64,000 nt of DNA from Streptomyces camelliae (GTDB lineage: Bacteria > Actinomycetota > Actinomycetes > Streptomycetales > Streptomycetaceae): positions 5,952,001-6,016,000 of the forward strand of contig NZ_CP115300.1 in assembly GCF_027625935.1 (NCBI RefSeq), given 5' to 3'. The notes below the pieces were generated by a model. The model was given only the letters and a program-made list of their open reading frames with translations, ran no database searches and was not told the origin of the DNA. The position numbers and the translations under genes were made by a program. Shown here one piece after another: positions 40,292 to 48,870 of this stretch; position 1 is the stretch's first letter; every line of letters starts with the position of its first letter.

Positions 40292-42158
40292 GACCGCTGA
40301 AGCCACTCTCATCGGCAGCGGAGGCGCGGTGCGCAAAGTACTGATCGCCAATCGCGGCGAGATCGCGGTCCGGGTCGCGCGGGCCTGCCGGGACGCCGGG
40401 ATCGCGAGCGTGGCCGTATACGCCGACCCGGACCGGGACGCGCTGCACGTCCGCGCGGCCGACGAGGCGTTCGCCCTGGGCGGTGACACACCGGCGACCA
40501 GCTACCTGGACATCGAGAAGGTCCTGAACGCTGCGCGTGAGTCCGGTGCGGACGCGATCCACCCCGGCTACGGCTTCCTGTCGGAGAATGCCGACTTCGC
40601 GCAGGCGGTGCTGGACGCGGGTCTGGTCTGGATCGGTCCGCCGCCGCAGGCGATCCGTGACCTGGGTGACAAGGTCGCCGCCCGGCACATCGCCCAGCGT
40701 GCCGGCGCCCCGCTGGTGGCCGGTACCCCGGACCCCGTCTCGGGTGCCGAGGAGGTCGTGGCGTTCGCCGAGCAGCACGGCCTGCCGATCGCGATCAAGG
40801 CGGCCTTCGGTGGTGGCGGGCGGGGCCTGAAGGTCGCCCGCACCCTGGAGGAGGTCCCGGAGCTGTACGAGTCGGCGGTCCGCGAGGCCGTGGCGGCCTT
40901 CGGCCGGGGCGAGTGCTTCGTGGAGCGCTACCTGGACCGTCCCCGGCACGTGGAGACCCAGTGCCTGGCGGACAAGCACGGCAACGTGGTCGTCGTATCG
41001 ACGCGTGACTGCTCGCTGCAGCGCCGCCACCAGAAGCTGGTCGAGGAGGCCCCGGCGCCGTTCCTGTCCGAGGAGCAGGTCGCCGAGCTGTACCGCGCCT
41101 CGAAGGCCATCCTGCGGGAGGCCGGCTACGAGGGTGCGGGCACCTGTGAGTTCCTGGTCGGGCAGGACGGCACGATCTCCTTCCTGGAGGTCAACACCCG
41201 CCTGCAGGTGGAGCACCCGGTGACCGAGGAGGTCGCGGGCATCGACCTGGTCCGCGAGATGTTCCGCATCGCCGACGGCGAGGAACTGGGCTACGACGAC
41301 CCGCCCTTGCGCGGCCACTCCTTCGAGTTCCGCATCAACGGCGAGGACCCGGGCCGCAACTTCCTCCCCGCCCCCGGCACGGTGACGAGGTTCGACGCCC
41401 CCTCGGGCCCCGGTGTCCGCCTGGACGCGGGCGTGGAGTCCGGCAGCGTGATCGGCCCGGCGTGGGACTCCCTGCTGGCCAAGCTGATCGTGACCGGCCG
41501 TACCCGCGAGGAGGCCCTTCAGCGGGCCGCCCGCGCCCTGGACGAGTTCCAGGTCGAGGGCATGGCCACCGCCATCCCCTTCCACCGCGCGGTCGTGAAG
41601 GACCCGGCGTTCGCCCCCGAACTCACCGGCTCGGACGGCCCCTTCACGGTCCACACCCGCTGGATCGAGACCGAGTTCGTCAACGAGATCAAGCCCTTCG
41701 TCCCCGCGGCGGAGGGCGGGGAGGAAGGGCCGGACGGCCGCGAGACCCTGGCGGTCGAGGTCGGCGGCAGGCGGATCGAGGTCCGGGTCCCCGCCTCGCT
41801 GGGTGTGCCGCGGGCGCGTACGGCACCGGGCATGCCGTGGGGGCGCACGGCGCCGGGCGTGGCAGGGGCGCGTACGGCGCTCGGTGGCGCGCGTCAGGCC
41901 AGGCGCCGCCCCGGCGGCCGCGGTACTGGCTCCGCCGTCTCGGGCGACACGCTCACCTCGCCGATGCAGGGCACGATCGTCAAGGTCGCCGTGGAGGAGG
42001 GCGCGACGGTCGCCGCCGGTGACCTCGTCGTCGTCCTGGAGGCGATGAAGATGGAGCAGCCCATCACCGCCCACAAGGCAGGCACGGTCGCCGACCTCCT
42101 GGTCCGGCCCGGCGCGGCACTCACCGCCGACGCCGCGATCTGCGCGATCAGGGCGTGA
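40260..42158 (+). CDS. Acyl-CoA carboxylase biotinylated alpha subunit (biotin carboxylase + BCCP)
   Basis: The protein has 632 residues from an ATG nine bases after GGAGG. Biotin carboxylase motifs are [34 protein letters not shown], the ATP-grasp glycine loop [13 protein letters not shown], and [18 protein letters not shown] linker of about 45 residues with repeated R-T-A-P-G follows. The biotinyl domain ends with [14 protein letters not shown], the lysine being the biotin site. It carboxylates its own biotin using ATP and bicarbonate and passes the carboxyl to the beta subunit. The repeated linker appears expanded compared with the compact linker I expect. Confidence 0.95.
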   Translation: MSRTSSAGSTETAEATLIGSGGAVRKVLIANRGEIAVRVARACRDAGIASVAVYADPDRDALHVRAADEAFALGGDTPATSYLDIEKVLNAARESGADAIHPGYGFLSENADFAQAVLDAGLVWIGPPPQAIRDLGDKVAARHIAQRAGAPLVAGTPDPVSGAEEVVAFAEQHGLPIAIKAAFGGGGRGLKVARTLEEVPELYESAVREAVAAFGRGECFVERYLDRPRHVETQCLADKHGNVVVVSTRDCSLQRRHQKLVEEAPAPFLSEEQVAELYRASKAILREAGYEGAGTCEFLVGQDGTISFLEVNTRLQVEHPVTEEVAGIDLVREMFRIADGEELGYDDPPLRGHSFEFRINGEDPGRNFLPAPGTVTRFDAPSGPGVRLDAGVESGSVIGPAWDSLLAKLIVTGRTREEALQRAARALDEFQVEGMATAIPFHRAVVKDPAFAPELTGSDGPFTVHTRWIETEFVNEIKPFVPAAEGGEEGPDGRETLAVEVGGRRIEVRVPASLGVPRARTAPGMPWGRTAPGVAGARTALGGARQARRRPGGRGTGSAVSGDTLTSPMQGTIVKVAVEEGATVAAGDLVVVLEAMKMEQPITAHKAGTVADLLVRPGAALTADAAICAIRA

Positions 42159-42949
42159 CGGCGATGACGACGTACCAGACGTATCAACAGACTGCTGTAC
42201 TGCTGCGCCCGTCGCCGACCGGACCTCAACTCCCCGATGATGGCGCGGGATTGATGGCCTCACTGCTCCCGCCCCGGGTGGCGGCGGCGGAGGTGTTCGG
42301 ACACGGGGACGAGGAGTGGTGGGGAGCGCTGCTGCCCGCCGAGGCGCGGCTCATGGCGGGCGCGGGGGCCAAACGGCGGCGGGACTTCGCCGGGGTGCGG
42401 GTGTGCGCCCGGCGCGCGCTGCGGGTGCTCGGCTTCGGGCCGGTGCCCGTGCTGCCGGGTCCGCGGGGAGAACCGCGCTGGCCTGCGGGTGTCGTGGGCT
42501 CGATGACGCACTGCGCGGGCTACCGGGCGGCGGTGGTGGCCCGCCCCGAGACGGGCCTGGCCGGACTCGGCATCGACGCCGAGCCGCACGCCCCGCTCTC
42601 CCCGGATGTGCTGGACATGGTCGCGAGCCCCGCCGAGCGCGCGCATGTGGCGATGCTGGCCGACGGCTGGCCGCGGGTGCACTGGGGACGCGTGCTGTTC
42701 TGTGTGAAGGAGGCGGTCTTCAAGGCGTGGTACCCGCTGGCCCACACCGAACTCGGCTTCCTGGAGGCGGAGGTGGCGTTCCAGGTGAACGGCGACGGCT
42801 CCTCCGGTGGTGTCACGGCCGAGGTGCGGCGGCCGGGCCCGTTCACCGTGGTCTCGGGCCACTGGCGGGTCGCCGATGGCGTGATCGCGACCGCGGTGGT
42901 GGCGGAGGCGGCCGCGGCCTGGAAATCTGCCCAGCCACCGGCGGCCTGA
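42155..42949 (+). CDS. Sfp-type 4'-phosphopantetheinyl transferase
   Basis: The protein has 264 residues from a GTG overlapping the carboxylase stop; an ATG three codons later is an alternative. Family blocks are [25 protein letters not shown] with the magnesium-binding aspartate and glutamate, and [13 protein letters not shown] with the catalytic W/F-x-x-K-E-x-x-x-K. It transfers the phosphopantetheine arm from CoA to the serine of carrier proteins. Being cluster-encoded, it probably activates the ACP at 31239. Confidence 0.93.
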   Translation: MTAMTTYQTYQQTAVLLRPSPTGPQLPDDGAGLMASLLPPRVAAAEVFGHGDEEWWGALLPAEARLMAGAGAKRRRDFAGVRVCARRALRVLGFGPVPVLPGPRGEPRWPAGVVGSMTHCAGYRAAVVARPETGLAGLGIDAEPHAPLSPDVLDMVASPAERAHVAMLADGWPRVHWGRVLFCVKEAVFKAWYPLAHTELGFLEAEVAFQVNGDGSSGGVTAEVRRPGPFTVVSGHWRVADGVIATAVVAEAAAAWKSAQPPAA

Positions 42950-43012
42950 TCCGCAGCGCCCTGTGCCCATCCTGTCTCTTTTTCAACCAACGACGTCCAG
43001 GAGGAAGAAACG

Positions 43013-43534
43013 ATGCGTCTCGCCGATGCCCGTGTGGAGTGCGTGACCGAGATCGCGGCCGCGCCGCAGCGGGTGTGGGAGCTGGTCTCGGACATCTCCA
43101 CCTCGGCCCGGCACAGCCCGGAACTGCAGGAGGTGGAGTGGCTCGACGGGGCCGAGGGCCCCGCGGTCGGCGCCTGCTTCTCCGGCCGCAACCGCAACAG
43201 CGGGCTGGGGGAGTGGCGCACGGTCAGCCGGGTCGCGCGGATGGCGGAGCAGCGCGTCTTCGAGTGGGAGGTCGTCCACTACAACGACCGCCGCCACGGC
43301 GAACCGCTGGCCGTCTGGACGTACACCCTGGAACCGCTCACCGACGGCTCCGGCACCCGCCTGCGACACGGCATGCGCTTCGGCTCGGCCCACGGCCCCA
43401 TGCACGAGGTCGTCGAGCGGTACCCGGACCGCGAGGAACAGATCATCGACGGCCGCCTCGCCCTGCTGCGCACGGGCATCGAGCGGACCCTGGCCGGGGT
43501 GAAGGCGGAGGCGGAGGGAGTTCCGCTGCCCTGA
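43013..43534 (+). CDS. SRPBCC-fold cyclase/aromatase-like protein
   Basis: The protein has 173 residues with CCAGGAGGAAG before the ATG. The Bet v1-like start VECVTEIAAAPQRVWELVSDIST, followed by RHSPELQEVEWLDG and GMRFGSAHGPMHEVVERYP, is that of polyketide cyclase/dehydrase family proteins. Such proteins fold or dehydrate nascent polyketides, or bind hydrophobic ligands. It is the last gene before a strong terminator, so it closes the operon. Whether an aromatic ring is formed cannot be decided. Confidence 0.85.
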   Translation: MRLADARVECVTEIAAAPQRVWELVSDISTSARHSPELQEVEWLDGAEGPAVGACFSGRNRNSGLGEWRTVSRVARMAEQRVFEWEVVHYNDRRHGEPLAVWTYTLEPLTDGSGTRLRHGMRFGSAHGPMHEVVERYPDREEQIIDGRLALLRTGIERTLAGVKAEAEGVPLP

Positions 43535-43545
43535 GGGGTGGATGG

Positions 43546-43581
43546 GGAAGTCCCCGGCCGGTGTCCGGTCCGGGGACTTCC
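43546..43581. terminator. Strong terminator hairpin at the end of the biosynthetic operon
   Basis: GGAAGTCCCCGG (43546-43557) pairs perfectly with CCGGGGACTTCC (43570-43581), followed by TTCC. It lies between convergent genes and may act in both directions. Confidence 0.9.
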
Positions 43582-43603
43582 TTCCGTGCGTCGGGTGGTG
43601 CTG

Positions 43604-44386
43604 TCACCACCACCCGTCGTCGTCGCAGATCACCCGGAAGCTGCCCACGACGCCGTGGTGACCGAATTTGCCGTCGCCGTCGCCGTCACGGTCGGAGCCG
43701 AATTCGCCGTCGTGGCCATGGGGCTTCACGCCGAAGGTCGCGCTGCGGGGTCCCACGATGGCGACCGGAGCGCCCCCGTCGCAGTTGAAGCCCCGGAAGA
43801 CCTCGACGGTCCTCCTGCTTTCATTGAGCACATTGAAGCTCTTCGCGCCCAGTCCGCTGGCCACGGTGATGCACCCCTCGATGGAGCCGGGGAACGAACG
43901 TTCGTTGATGAAGATCCTTCCGAATCTTCTGTGGCCGTGACCGCGTCCACCGCCGCCGTGACGTCCACCGCCGTCGCGCCAACCACCGCCGTCGCGTCCA
44001 CCCTCACCGTCGCGTCCACCGCCGCCGTCGCGTCCACCGCCGCCGTCGCGCCCACCGCCGTCACGGCCCCCTTCGTCGCGGCCCCGGTTTCCGCCCCCGC
44101 CTCCGCCCCCGTTCTTGGCGCCCGAAGGAGCTGCGGCAGAAGCGGCAGAAGCGGCAGAAGCGGCAGAAGCTGCTGATGCGGCGTGCTGCGCAGGCTGGGC
44201 GGCGTGGGGGGCCGGTTGGGCCGGGTGGTGGGCCGGTTGGGCGGGGTGGTGGAGCGGTTGGGCTGCCCGGTGGACAGAGGGGGAGGCCGGGGTGGACTCG
44301 ACGGTCGAGGCGTAGGTGATGCCGGCGGCTGCAAGGACGGTCGCGCCTACTCCGGCGCCGACCACAGCGAAAGCACGCGAGGGCAT
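43604..44386 (-). CDS. Secreted glycine/arginine/aspartate-repeat protein, unknown function
   Basis: The protein has 260 residues from the ATG at 44386; a second ATG lies seven codons upstream. A signal peptide (FAVVGAGVGATVLAAAGITYAS) precedes a histidine/alanine/proline region (AQPLHHPAQPAHHPAQP), an A-S-A-A run, and about 60 residues of G-G-R-D-G-G-G repeats. The C-terminal 100 residues look folded: FINERSFPGSIEGCITVASG and SRRTVEVFRGFNCDGGAPVAIVG, with two cysteines that could pair and a terminal acidic tail. It may be a surface or matrix protein. No function is recognised. Confidence 0.75.
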   Translation of the reverse strand: MPSRAFAVVGAGVGATVLAAAGITYASTVESTPASPSVHRAAQPLHHPAQPAHHPAQPAPHAAQPAQHAASAASAASAASAASAAAPSGAKNGGGGGGGNRGRDEGGRDGGGRDGGGGRDGGGGRDGEGGRDGGGWRDGGGRHGGGGRGHGHRRFGRIFINERSFPGSIEGCITVASGLGAKSFNVLNESRRTVEVFRGFNCDGGAPVAIVGPRSATFGVKPHGHDGEFGSDRDGDGDGKFGHHGVVGSFRVICDDDGWW

Positions 44387-44407
44387 GGGCACTTCTCTCT
44401 TTCTCAT

Positions 44408-44734
44408 GTGCGTCGGCCGGACGGACGACCGACCTGCGATGAACGTACCGATAGCTCAGATAACCGGCATTCCGGGCCTGTCCAAGGTGTGACGCTGTGA
44501 GGCCAACCGGGTGTCAGGGCTTCAGGGCGCTACACGACTGCAGCCGTAGGGCATCGGCAAAGACCCCGGCAGGGTTCGACCCGCGGCACCCGCATCGGGA
44601 GTCGTGGATGTCAGCCGGCCCCTCGACACCTGAGGTCGCCCGCCCTGCTCGTTCGGGTGCGTATCTCGCGCAGGTTCCGGCCCGGGTGCCCAGGCTTGAA
44701 CTCGCGATGTGTCCCCTGGTGGAGGTGGAAGATC
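44408..44734. other. Intergenic stretch with a possible attachment-site remnant
   Basis: No gene is seen. It holds a degenerate tRNA-like segment at 44563-44588 (separate entry) and the ribosome-binding site GGAGGTGG of the GYD gene at its end. Confidence 0.5.
44563..44588 (-). other. Degenerate copy of the tRNA-Arg 3' half (possible old att site)
   Basis: Read on the minus strand, GCCGCGGGTCGAACCCTGCC aligns with GCCGCAGGTTCGAGTCCTGC of the tRNA at 46914-46986, with about four differences and one gap, in the same orientation. Integrative elements that use tRNA genes leave such partial copies. The integrase pseudogene lies between the two. Confidence 0.45.
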
Positions 44735-45031
44735 ATGCCGACGTACGTCGCGTTGCTGAGCTGGACTGATCAAGGGATCCGGAACTACAAGGACACCGCG
44801 AAGCGCGCCGAGAGCTTCGCCTCAGCGGTACAAAAACTCGGTGCGAAGCTCGTGAGCATCTACTGGACCGTCGGTCCGTACGACCTCGTGGCCATTGTTG
44901 AGGCGCCCGACGACGAAACAGGGGCGGCGGCACTTCTGCAGCTCGACGGGGTGGGCAACGTCCGTTCCACGACTCTGCGGGCCTTCGGCACAGAGGAGAT
45001 GGAGCACATCATCGCCAAGGCGGCCGGCTGA
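44735..45031 (+). CDS. GYD-domain protein
   Basis: This 98-residue protein follows GGAGGTGG. The domain is clear: TYVALLSWTDQGIRNYKDTAKR, then VSIYWTVGPYDLVAIVEAPDD (the G-P-Y-D version of the G-Y-D motif) and a C-terminal VRSTTLRAFGTEEM. GYD proteins are small ferredoxin-like-fold proteins of unknown biochemical role. It sits alone, inside the region bounded by the tRNA and its degenerate copy. Confidence 0.85.
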   Translation: MPTYVALLSWTDQGIRNYKDTAKRAESFASAVQKLGAKLVSIYWTVGPYDLVAIVEAPDDETGAAALLQLDGVGNVRSTTLRAFGTEEMEHIIAKAAG

Positions 45032-45280
45032 CGACCACCACGCGCATATCTGGACGTTCAGCGCACACCGAAGGGCAAGGCGACCTGCGGCGGGGAGCTG
45101 ACGAGTGCAGGCGCACGCTTTCCAGGTCTGTTGGTGGCTTGCGGCGCGACGTGCAGGGACGTTCACCTGCGTCCATGGTCGGCTGGCCGCCGACGCGGGG
45201 ACGGCTCGGGGTCTCGTCCGAGCGGCCATGAACGAGGCTGAACGAGGCTGAATGCGACGGAAACGCGGCGCTCGCTGCAA

Positions 45281-45655
45281 CTATTCGGCGGTGTACCCGT
45301 GCTGCCGATCGAGCGCTCGCCACGTCTCCGTGGCTGACAGCGTGACTGCGCCGATCCAATCCGGATCGTCAGGGTCGTCCCAGATCGCCGGGTCCTTGAG
45401 GACCTCAGGGATCTCCGCGCGGGGTATCGGCGGACCGTACGCCGCGCCTGCCTGTCCGTCCGGTGCGCGCTCAATTCGATGGACGTGCGCCCAGCCGTGG
45501 TCGACGAGGCCGAGCACAATGGACGGAAGATCGACAGCGTGGCCGTCTTCGTCCTTGCCACTCGTCGCGTAGGCAAGGATGCCCCACGCCTCGCTGGCGC
45601 TGACCATCAGATCGCGCTCCACCGAAGAGAGTGCTGCCCATGGTGAATCAGCCAT
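45281..45655 (-). CDS. Hypothetical protein, unrecognised
   Basis: This 124-residue acidic soluble protein (MADSPWAALSSVERDLM, SEAWGILAYATSG, SIVLGLVDHGWAHVHRIERA, DPAIWDDPDDPDWIGAVTL) has well-spread hydrophobic residues and codon use like its neighbours, so it is probably real. No signal peptide, no membrane segment and no family recognised. A typical immunity-type or phage-associated small protein is conceivable given its position next to the integrase remnant, but nothing shows it. Confidence 0.65.
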   Translation of the reverse strand: MADSPWAALSSVERDLMVSASEAWGILAYATSGKDEDGHAVDLPSIVLGLVDHGWAHVHRIERAPDGQAGAAYGPPIPRAEIPEVLKDPAIWDDPDDPDWIGAVTLSATETWRALDRQHGYTAE

Positions 45656-46034
45656 GTGGAGAGCATGTCACGTGGACCGGTGGGGGAGGCTGCGGCCGCT
45701 GGCGCGGGGTATCCCAGCTTGGGAAGTTGAGGCATTTTGAGTGCAGCTGGGGCGATGACCTGGGCGAAGGGTGGGTCTGCCACCTCGTATGGCCGGGCCG
45801 TTTTCCCAACTCCCCGCTGTTCCTCGCCTTATCTGGCGCACCTGTGGTGCACGGGCGTTGTCAGTGGCTGCCCGTGCGTTGCGGAGAGTTGGGGCGGTCT
45901 GCTGTCTCGGTATGGAGACCTCGCGACCAAGGGGGGTGGCTCAGAAGAGACCCCTGAGCCACGTCGGTTCGCGGATGCCGCCTGGAAGTGCAACCGGCGG
46001 ATCCTGGACTCGACGGCCGCCACGAAGACCACGC
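45656..46034. other. Stretch without a recognisable gene before the integrase remnant
   Basis: No convincing coding frame is seen. It may hold the unrecognisable N-terminal part of the integrase pseudogene. Confidence 0.4.
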
Positions 46035-46733
46035 TGTGGACAAGCGGTCCCTGCTGACTCCCGAGCAGGCGGCGACGATCCTCGACTGGATACGACGTTG
46101 GCCGCGCGGCGGCAAGCGGCTCTACGCCTTCTTCGCCACGCTGTACTACTGCGGCCCCGGCCCGAGGAGGCCGTAGCCATATGTATGGAGGACGTGAGAC
46201 CCTGCCCGAGCCCGACGCCGATGACCAGCGGTGCGAGCTGCTGATCCACACGGCGACTCGAAGCTTGGCAAGCAGTGGACCGACACCGGGGAGATCCACG
46301 AACAACGCGACCCGAAAGGCCGTGTGGAGGGTGAGGTGCGCACCGCGCGGGGCATCCTGCCCTGACGCTCATCCTGCGGCAGGTCATCGGGGACGAACAG
46401 CTCCAGCTGGGTGATCTGCCGTTCCAAGGTGAGCTCGGCGGCATCCTCGCCGGATCCGTCATCCGTCGGGCGTGGCGCAGCGCGCAGAAGCTCGTACGGC
46501 CCCCGCACGTCCCCGAGTCGCCCACCAGGCGGCTGACGTACGACAACCGGAACACGCGCCTGACCAAGTGGCTCAACGACGGCATCCCGCCCGCCCAGGT
46601 CCCGGAGTGGGCCGGGAACAGTGTCGCCGTGCTCCTGGCCACCTACGCCCGCTGCATCCACGGGCAGCTGCCCGACCTGAAGAAGCGGCTTGAAGCTGAC
46701 GGTGATCTCTCCGAGCAGCACCCGGCCGGCTGA
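46035..46733 (+). pseudogene. Tyrosine recombinase (integrase) pseudogene, frameshifted
   Basis: Only the catalytic half can be read, and it needs at least three frames. SLLTPEQAATILDWIRRW and YAFFATLYYCGPGP come first, then EEAVAICMEDV in another frame, then LTYDNRNTRLTKWLNDGIPP, QVPEWAGNSVAVLLATYARC and a proper stop. The box II arginine is kept, but the histidine of the W-A-G-H-S motif is asparagine. The tyrosine (T-Y-A-R) remains. The order matches Streptomyces integrases of elements that insert into tRNA genes. It lies beside tRNA-Arg and is certainly inactive. Confidence 0.85.
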
Positions 46734-46879
46734 TCCTCAGGTCCAGAACGTCGACACGCATCCGACACGGCCACCCGCGAAACGACGGTCACAGCCGGAC
46801 AACCCCGGGCTCAGCCCTTGATCACCAAGACGGCACCCGAGGCGCACCCGTGCCGACCCCCCACCCCACCCTGACCAGC

Positions 46880-46904
46880 AAAAAGCCCTCCCAGAGGGAG
46901 GGCT
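46880..46904 (-). terminator. Rho-independent terminator of the tRNA gene
   Basis: Read on the minus strand, AGCCCTCCC-TCT-GGGAGGGCT is a perfect nine-base hairpin followed by TTTT, located ten bases after the tRNA 3' end. Confidence 0.93.
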
Positions 46905-46913
46905 GTGCGCGTG

Positions 46914-46986
46914 CGCCCCCGGCAGGACTCGAACCTGCGGCCAAGCGCTTAGAAGGCGCCTGCTCTATCCACTGAGCTACGGGGGC
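46914..46986 (-). tRNA. tRNA-Arg (anticodon TCT)
   Basis: All four arms form. The acceptor stem is GCCCCCG with CGGGGGC, the D stem GCTC/GAGC, and the anticodon stem GGCGC/GCGCT with loop CTTCTAA and anticodon TCT (codon AGA). The T arm is GCAGG-TTCGAGT-CCTGC. CCA is not encoded. AGA is a rare codon in this GC-rich genome. The 3' half is the likely integration target of the decayed element to its left. Confidence 0.96.
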
Positions 46987-47259
46987 CTGGTGGCGGGACC
47001 AAGGATAAAGCTCCCTGTTCCTCGACCCTGTCGCTTCGCCTCCGTGGCTCGATGTGGAGGTTCGGTGAAGCGGTCCTGATAATCGCAGGCAGGTACGAAT
47101 CGTGCACCGCTTTTGGCGTCCGACGCACCGGGTGTTGTGCACTCGTTATGCCTGGACTGTGCCTGCGTCCCAGTAGTCCCTTCTGTCCGTTCCACTCGGT
47201 CGGCACGCAGACATGTCCATATGCTTCAGAATTCCCCTAAAATTGGGCATTCTTCGCAT

Positions 47260-48867
47260 GTGGTGACCTTGGACGTACGGCCTCAGCTGCTCGACACACT
47301 CTCCGCGCTGCGCGACCGTGTCGCCGCCGCTCGCTTTCCGCTGCCCCTGGCCGGAGCGCCACGCGCGCGTGCCAACCGCGACGAACTCCTCGCGCAACTC
47401 GACGACTACCTGGTACCCCGCCTGAGGGAACCCGAGGCGCCCTTGCTGGCCGTCGTCGGCGGTTCCACCGGCGCCGGCAAGTCGACGCTCGTCAACTCCC
47501 TGGTCGGCCGCAAGGTCAGTGAGGCCGGCGTGCTGCGGCCGACGACCCGGACGCCGGTCCTCGTCTGTCATCCGGAGGATCATCACTGGTTCAGCGGCAT
47601 GCGCGTGCTGCCCGATCTCACGCGCGTGTGGTCGGCCCAGCAGGAGGCCGCCGACGACCTCCTGCTGCCCGGCGCGCACCCCGCGCGCGTGCTGCGCGTC
47701 GAGACCGCCGAGACCCTCCCGCGCGGACTCGCCCTCCTCGACGCCCCCGACGTCGACTCCCTCATCGCCGACAACCGGGTCCTCGCCGCCCAGCTGATCT
47801 GCGCCGCCGACATCTGGATCATGGTGACGACGGCCGCCCGCTACGCCGACGCCGTCCCCTGGCACCTGCTGCGCACCGCCAAGGAGTACGACGCCGCCCT
47901 CGTGACCGTCCTGGACCGGGTCCCCCACCAGGTCGTCTCCGAGGTCTCCCGGCAGTACGGCGCCCTGCTCACCAAGGCCGGGCTCGGCGACGTACCCCGC
48001 TTCACCGTGCCCGAGCTGCCCGAGTCGGCCTGGGGCGCCGGACTGCTGCCCGCCACGGCCGTCGCGCCCCTGAAGAACTGGCTCGTCCACCACGCCCAGG
48101 AGCCCGCCGCCCGACAGCACGTCATGGCCCGTACCGCCTACGGCCTGCTCGACTCGCTCAAGTTCCGCATGCCCGAGCTGGCCGGCGCGGCTGCCGCACA
48201 GTACGCCGCCGCCCTCAGGCTCACGTCCGCCGTCGACTCCGCCTACGACAGCGAGCACGCGCGCGTGCACAGCCGACTCCAGGCCGGTGCCGTACTCGCC
48301 GGAGACGCCCTCAAGCGCTGGCGCGCCTTCCCGCTGGACTGCACCGCCGGGGAACTCCTCGACGCGCTCGTCGAGAGCCTGGCCGCCCTGCTGCTCTGCT
48401 CCGTCACCGCAGCGGACGAGCGCGTCGACGACGCCTGGCGGCGCGAGCCCGCCGGAGCCGACCCGGCCCTCACCGCCGGCGAGTCCACCGTGGAGAGCGC
48501 GGAGCACCGCATCGGTATCGCCGTACGGCGCTGGCGGCGCGAGCTGGAGGAGTACGCCGAGGAGGAGTCGCGCGACCTGGAGCGCTCCACCACCCCCGAT
48601 CCGGAGGCGGTCGCCGCCCTGGTCGCCACCGCGCTGCTGGGCGGGCGCCGGGCGCGCACCGCCGGCGAGGGGCTTGCCGAGCGGCTCGGCGCCCATGGCG
48701 CGCTGCGGCTGCGCGACCGGGCCGGCCGGCTTCTGGATGACCACGTGGACCGCGTCCTGCACGCCGAACGCGAGCGGCGCCTCGCCCCGCTCGACGCCCT
48801 CGACGTCCATCCCGAGCCCCAGGCCGAGCTCATCGCCGCGCTGTCCGTACTGCAGAAGGAGAGGTGA
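47260..48867 (+). CDS. dynA: Dynamin-like GTPase, probable DynA-type sporulation septum protein
   Basis: The protein has 535 residues from a GTG at 47260 (MVTLDVRPQ); an ATG at 47221 is also open. There is no good ribosome-binding site, but TAAAAT lies about 17 bases upstream, so a leaderless transcript is possible. The P-loop is [17 protein letters not shown], followed by the switch I block [12 protein letters not shown], the DxxG-like LLDAPDVDS and TVLDRV. The rest is long and helical. Two such tandem GTPases form the dynAB operon described for S. venezuelae, where they stabilise FtsZ rings in sporulation septa. The DynA identity rests on order and the absence of membrane segments. Confidence 0.75.
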   Translation: MVTLDVRPQLLDTLSALRDRVAAARFPLPLAGAPRARANRDELLAQLDDYLVPRLREPEAPLLAVVGGSTGAGKSTLVNSLVGRKVSEAGVLRPTTRTPVLVCHPEDHHWFSGMRVLPDLTRVWSAQQEAADDLLLPGAHPARVLRVETAETLPRGLALLDAPDVDSLIADNRVLAAQLICAADIWIMVTTAARYADAVPWHLLRTAKEYDAALVTVLDRVPHQVVSEVSRQYGALLTKAGLGDVPRFTVPELPESAWGAGLLPATAVAPLKNWLVHHAQEPAARQHVMARTAYGLLDSLKFRMPELAGAAAAQYAAALRLTSAVDSAYDSEHARVHSRLQAGAVLAGDALKRWRAFPLDCTAGELLDALVESLAALLLCSVTAADERVDDAWRREPAGADPALTAGESTVESAEHRIGIAVRRWRRELEEYAEEESRDLERSTTPDPEAVAALVATALLGGRRARTAGEGLAERLGAHGALRLRDRAGRLLDDHVDRVLHAERERRLAPLDALDVHPEPQAELIAALSVLQKER

Positions 48868-48870
48868 CCG

